Shown here: piece by piece, positions 61,501 through 64,000 of the stretch
Numbering within the stretch: the stretch's first letter is position 1
Layout: each line of letters begins with the position of its first letter
Assembly (NCBI RefSeq): GCF_019511375.1
Contig: NZ_JAEUAO010000003.1
Span: 186,001 to 250,000, forward strand
From: Rhizobium herbae
GTDB taxonomy: Bacteria; Pseudomonadota; Alphaproteobacteria; Rhizobiales; Rhizobiaceae
DNA: 64,000 nucleotides
Direction of reading: 5' to 3'
The notes under the pieces: model-generated
The model's database searches: none
What the model saw: only the letters and a program-made list of their open reading frames with translations
What the model was told of the DNA's origin: nothing
Translations under genes and position numbers: made by a program

Positions 61501-63645
61501 GCTCGTCTTCAGGGCCGCAGCCTGCTCGGTGCCGAGAGCCGCGATATCATCGCTGGATAGCCCGGACAGGGCGACCGGTGAGATCGCCGCCACCTCGGAT
61601 GTCGAGAAGGTCGCCAGGTCTGCCGCACTCAAGGCGCCAATCTGCGTCGCGCTGAGGTGCGCAATCTGAGACGAGCTCAAAGCCTCGACCTGCGCGGTGG
61701 ACAAGGCATCGATCTGCGTGGAGGAAAGCCCCGCAATCGCCTTGGTGCTCAGGGCGGCAACCTGGTCAGTGTCCAGCAAGGCGATGCTGTCGCTCGACAG
61801 GGCCGTGACCTGCAGCGAACTCAGGGCGCTGACCTGCGACGTGGTCAGGGCTGCAATCTGCTGGGACGTCAACGCCGCGATCTGGCTTGTCTTCAACGCC
61901 GCGATCTGGCTCGTCTTCAGGGCCAACGTCTGCTCGGGGCTGAGCGCTGCGATTATCCCGGTGGAAAGTGCGGTTATGGCAGACGAGCTGATCGCCGCGA
62001 TGTCGGCCGTCGAGAAGGTTGCCAGATCTGCCGCGCTCAAAGCAGAAATCTGCGTCGAGCCGAGGCTCGCAACCTGGGATGATGTCAGAGCCTCGACCTG
62101 TTCGATCGACAAGGCATCGACCTGCGCCGGTATCAGACCGGTGACCGCCTTCGTGCTCAAGGCGGCGACCTGGCCGGTGGAGAGAGCCGCAATGGTGTCG
62201 TTCGAGAGAACCTTGACTTGCGCAGCAGTAAGGGCGCTGAACTGTGAAGTGGTCAGCGCGGCGATCTGATCGGACGTCAGGGCGCCTATCTGGCTCGTCT
62301 TCAACACCGCAACCTGGCTCGTCTTCAGCGCTGCTGCCTGGGCGGTGCTGAGTGCAGCGACACTGTCGGTGGAAAGCGCTGTTATGGCAGACGAGCTGAT
62401 CGCCGCGATATCGGCAGTCGAGAAGGCTGCAATGTCATCCGCGTCCAGTGCAGCGATCTGGGCCGAGCTCATGGCGGCGACAAGGGAAGTCGTCAGGGCC
62501 GCTGCCTGATCGGTCGATAAGGCATCGAGCTGCGCAGAGGTCAGTCCCGGAATCGCCTTGGCGCTGAGAGCGGCAATCTGGTCCGTCGAGAGAGCGGCAA
62601 CTCGGTCGGTGGACAGCGCCGTGACTTGCGCCGAACTCAGGGCGCCGATCTGCGCCGTTGTCAGCGCTGCTACCTGCCCTGACGTCAGCGCCGCGATATG
62701 GCTCGTCTTCAACGCGGCGATTTGGCTGGTCTTCATGGCCGCGGCCTGGGCCGAGCTCAGTGCCGCGATGCTACCGGTGGACAGTCCCGTTATGGCTGCC
62801 GAGGTGATCGCCGCAATATCAGCGGTCGAAAACGTCACCACGTCGTCCGCGCCCAGTGCGGCAAGTTGCGTCGCACTCAGGGCCGCCACCTGCGACGACG
62901 TCAAGGCCTCCACCTGATCGGTTGACAAGGCGACGATCTGCATGGAGGTCAGTCCTGCGACCGTCTTCGCGTTCAGCGCGGCAATCTGGCTGGTGGAGAG
63001 AGCGGCGATATCCTCACTGGACAGAGCCCTGATTTGTCCCGAACTCAAGGCGCCGATTTGCGAGGTGGTCAGCGCCGCGAGCTGCCCGGATGTCAGGGCT
63101 GCGACCTGGGCTGTCTTCAACGCCGCAACCTGACTCGTCTTCAGAGCTGCCGCCTGGGCGGTACTGAGCGCCGCAATATTGTCGGTGGAAAGCCCCGTTA
63201 TCGCAGTCGAGGTGATCGCCGCGATGTCGGCCGTCGACAGCGTCACTATTTCATCGGTGGTCAAAGTCTGCAGTTGCGCCGAGCTCAAGGCGGCAACCTG
63301 CAAGGAGGTCAAGGCCTCGACCTGTGCCGAATCCAGCCCACCGACCTGCTTGGTGCTGAGGGCGGCGACCTGCGTCGTGATCAGGCTTTCGATCTTGTCC
63401 GTCGTCAGAACGGCCAGTTGGTCCAGGCTTAGGCTGATGATAGCCGCCGCTGATATCGCGCGGATCTGCGTCGTCGAAAAGGCCGCAAGGTCCTCCGTCT
63501 CGAGGGCTGCGACCTGGGTCGATGAAAGGGCCCTGATCTGCGTCGTAGACAGCGCAGCAATGTCTTCGGTGGTCCAGGCTGCGATGGCCGTCGTCGTGAG
63601 TGACCGGATCTGGCTGGCGCTGAGCGAAGGAATCGTCGAAGTCAT
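58591..63645 (-). CDS. Giant octapeptide-repeat protein
   Basis: 1684 residues, almost entirely 8-residue repeats of the form A-A-L-[ST]-[ST]-x-[QD]-[IV] (about 205 units). An N-terminal segment of about 20 residues and a short non-repeat tail (DAERIAAVVSAYQSF) cap it. There is no signal peptide. An S/T-x-x-Q N-cap pattern before each short hydrophobic stretch makes a stack of very short helices or a compact solenoid likely; this is inference. The start has AAAGGGC upstream. The function is unknown. Export by a type I or other signal-free route, adhesion, or a structural filament are guesses. Repetition does not arise from low codon diversity: synonymous codons vary from copy to copy. Confidence 0.85.
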   Translation of the reverse strand: MTSTIPSLSASQIRSLTTTAIAAWTTEDIAALSTTQIRALSSTQVAALETEDLAAFSTTQIRAISAAAIISLSLDQLAVLTTDKIESLITTQVAALSTKQVGGLDSAQVEALTSLQVAALSSAQLQTLTTDEIVTLSTADIAAITSTAITGLSTDNIAALSTAQAAALKTSQVAALKTAQVAALTSGQLAALTTSQIGALSSGQIRALSSEDIAALSTSQIAALNAKTVAGLTSMQIVALSTDQVEALTSSQVAALSATQLAALGADDVVTFSTADIAAITSAAITGLSTGSIAALSSAQAAAMKTSQIAALKTSHIAALTSGQVAALTTAQIGALSSAQVTALSTDRVAALSTDQIAALSAKAIPGLTSAQLDALSTDQAAALTTSLVAAMSSAQIAALDADDIAAFSTADIAAISSSAITALSTDSVAALSTAQAAALKTSQVAVLKTSQIGALTSDQIAALTTSQFSALTAAQVKVLSNDTIAALSTGQVAALSTKAVTGLIPAQVDALSIEQVEALTSSQVASLGSTQISALSAADLATFSTADIAAISSSAITALSTGIIAALSPEQTLALKTSQIAALKTSQIAALTSQQIAALTTSQVSALSSLQVTALSSDSIALLDTDQVAALSTKAIAGLSSTQIDALSTAQVEALSSSQIAHLSATQIGALSAADLATFSTSEVAAISPVALSGLSSDDIAALGTEQAAALKTSQIAALKTAQVAALTSEQIAALTTSQIAALSSAQIAVLPNDSIGALATDQIAALSTRAIAGLTASQINAFSTAQAAALTSALVGAMSSSQIQALSSDDIATFSTADVAAISAAALSALSTGNIASLSADQAAALTASQVAALSSSQIAALTTDQIAALTTAQVGALSSAQVAALSDESIAALDTAQIAALSTKALAGLSSTQIGALSTEQVEALTSTQVASLSATQIAALDTQDLATFSTADIAAIGSSALSGLSTGTIAALSAEQAAALTTTQMAALSSSQLASLTSGQLAALTTLQISALNPTAISGLSNTNVAALSADQIAALSTLAVAGLTTTQIEALNTDQLDVLSSAQIGALGTAQIAVLSAEDLATFSNDDIAAINSSAIPGLSAGNIAALSPGQAAALTTGQVAALSSAQIAALDSSQVSGLTPVQIGALTSAQVAALSPDGVGALSTAQIAALSATAIGGLTSLQINALSTTQVEALSSSQVAGLSSTQMAALSAADLATFSTAEIAAISSSALSGLSTANIAALSSGQTAALTTGQVAALSTSQVAALGSTQLGNLTTAQIEALSSAHVAALSTDGIGALSTAQIAALSTKALTGLTSRQIDALSTAQVEALTSPQIASLNSNQIGALTAADLAALSTAEIAAIGSSAISGLSTGNIAALSSEQIAALTTSQVAALSSGQIEAAQLGNLTTVQIGALSPTALSGLSTSTIAALSTDQVAALSTKAIAGLTSAQISAFSTGQIDALSSTQVASLGSAQLAALSSEDIAAFSTADIAAISSSAISGLSTSNIASLSPDQAAALTTSQIPGLTFNQIKALSSSQIGGLASGQIGALNAIQLAALSTDTIAAFSTSQIAALNSKAIVGLTTAQIGALTTEQVEALTAAQVGGLSSAQIAALTTEDLATFSTSDIASISTSALFGLSTQDIASLSSNQIYAITTTQIEAMDAERIAAVVSAYQSF
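58735..63621 (-). repeat. Tandem 408-bp (17 octads) higher-order repeat, about 12 copies
   Basis: Aligned landmark positions (the GATCGCCGC/GATCGACGC block) are at 58735, 59143, 59542, 59950, 60358, 60766, 61174, 61582, 61990, 62398, 62806 and 63214. Ten of the eleven intervals are exactly 408 bp. One (59143 to 59542) is 399 bp because three residues are missing in the EAAQLGNLTTVQI part. Within each 136-residue unit, octads have fixed roles, for example a DLATFSTADIAAI octad pair and a KA[IL]AGL octad. Confidence 0.9.
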
Positions 63646-64000
63646 GCATGAAGCCCTTTATACTATTCCACCGCCTGGATCATTTTCCCTGCTGCCAGCC
63701 ACGGGAAAATATCAGCCAGATTCTCGACAACCGCTCACCGGTGGGCGTGCCCCGAAGCGCAGGCAGACATCGAAAATCAAGCGTCGCCGCTCATCAGAAC
63801 AATTTATGAGTGAACAGGCTTGCCCGAACCTGAAGCTCGGTCGGCGAAGTTCGACTACTGCATGTAATGATTGGCTAGAGGGCGAAACAACTGACGCGCG
63901 AGAGCGTCACAGTCGTGCGCAACGACCGTTCTGCCGACATGTAATCGAGATGCACTTCGGAAGCCGAAAGGAGCAAACAATATCAACGCGAGATACCCCC
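63646..64000. other. Region upstream of the repeat-protein gene, right edge
   Basis: About 355 bp with no gene I can support. The minus-strand promoter of the repeat-protein gene should be here; a possible -10 (TAGTAT) is seen close to the ribosome site. The sequence ends in the intergenic region. Confidence 0.35.

Noticed and set aside
58658-63432. Long plus-strand frames (up to 310 codons) inside the octad-repeat gene
   Set aside because: They arise because the repeat of the real gene is free of stops in the complement; their products are themselves periodic and have no ribosome sites.
58735-63621. The regular 408-bp array as a possible CRISPR array or satellite DNA
   Set aside because: Unit length is far too long for CRISPR, there are no spacers, and the frame stays open with codon-level variation, so it is protein-coding.
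63646-64000. A possible new gene starting at the right edge after AAAGGAG
   Set aside because: No ATG, GTG or TTG lies at the right distance; the sequence ends before one could be judged.

Overview
The window looks like the accessory part of a Rhizobiaceae genome (Rhizobium, Ensifer/Sinorhizobium or Agrobacterium type). The DNA is GC-rich with tightly overlapping operons. It carries an alpha-r14/NfeR1-type small RNA with anti-Shine-Dalgarno loops, DUF1127 small proteins, a MctSR/MctP monocarboxylate system and many ABC transporters. The replicon (chromosome or megaplasmid) cannot be told from the sequence.

Region 1 (1-9.3 kb): the N-terminal half of a large protein with an N,N-dimethylformamidase-beta-like domain runs off the left edge on the minus strand. 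A purine/pyrimidine-type operon follows on the plus strand: BMP-family binding protein, amidase, double ATPase, two permeases and a CodA-like cytosine deaminase. A strong sigma-70-like promoter with an overlapping inverted repeat precedes it. Region 2 (9.3-20.7 kb): the alpha-r14-type sRNA and a DUF1127 gene lie on the minus strand. They are followed by a complete guanidine-assimilation operon: a sigma-54 promoter, a guanidine-I (ykkC) riboswitch ending in an intrinsic terminator, a three-gene ABC importer, two DUF1989 proteins (carboxyguanidine deiminase), a biotin-dependent guanidine/urea carboxylase and allophanate hydrolase. A catalytically degenerate acylphosphatase-like gene follows. Region 3 (20.9-29.1 kb): the most unusual locus. 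It encodes a stand-alone Rieske ferredoxin domain, a Rieske oxygenase alpha subunit that has lost its own Rieske ligands, a GST-like protein, an 8-oxoguanine-deaminase-like amidohydrolase and a second BMP-type four-gene importer. The first three genes mirror the NdmC/NdmD/NdmE logic of 7-methylxanthine demethylase. I infer a split N-demethylase for an imported methylated purine, with no reductase gene nearby.

Region 4 (29.1-43.4 kb): a fused Gfo/Idh/MocA-aldo/keto reductase gene with a divergent AraC regulator; a chaperone-usher pilus operon with spore-coat-U pilins; and a sugar-type ABC operon that also encodes a sulfatase-modifying-factor-like protein lacking the FGE cysteines and a secreted beta-propeller. 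Region 5 (43.4-54.4 kb): small proteins, dodecin, an RND efflux pair, a VapBC toxin-antitoxin, a GlcD-type FAD oxidase, an unknown conserved protein and mostly empty intergenic DNA. Region 6 (54.4-63.6 kb): MctS-MctR two-component system, a DUF3311 protein and MctP. A convergent 5-kb gene then encodes a protein made almost wholly of 8-residue repeats arranged in a 136-residue (408-bp) higher-order repeat.

Functional theme: much of the window imports and strips nitrogen from small heterocycles and guanidine (two nucleobase-type importers, deaminases, an amidase, an oxygenase and the guanidine carboxylase route to ammonia and CO2). At least the guanidine operon appears to be under nitrogen (RpoN) control.
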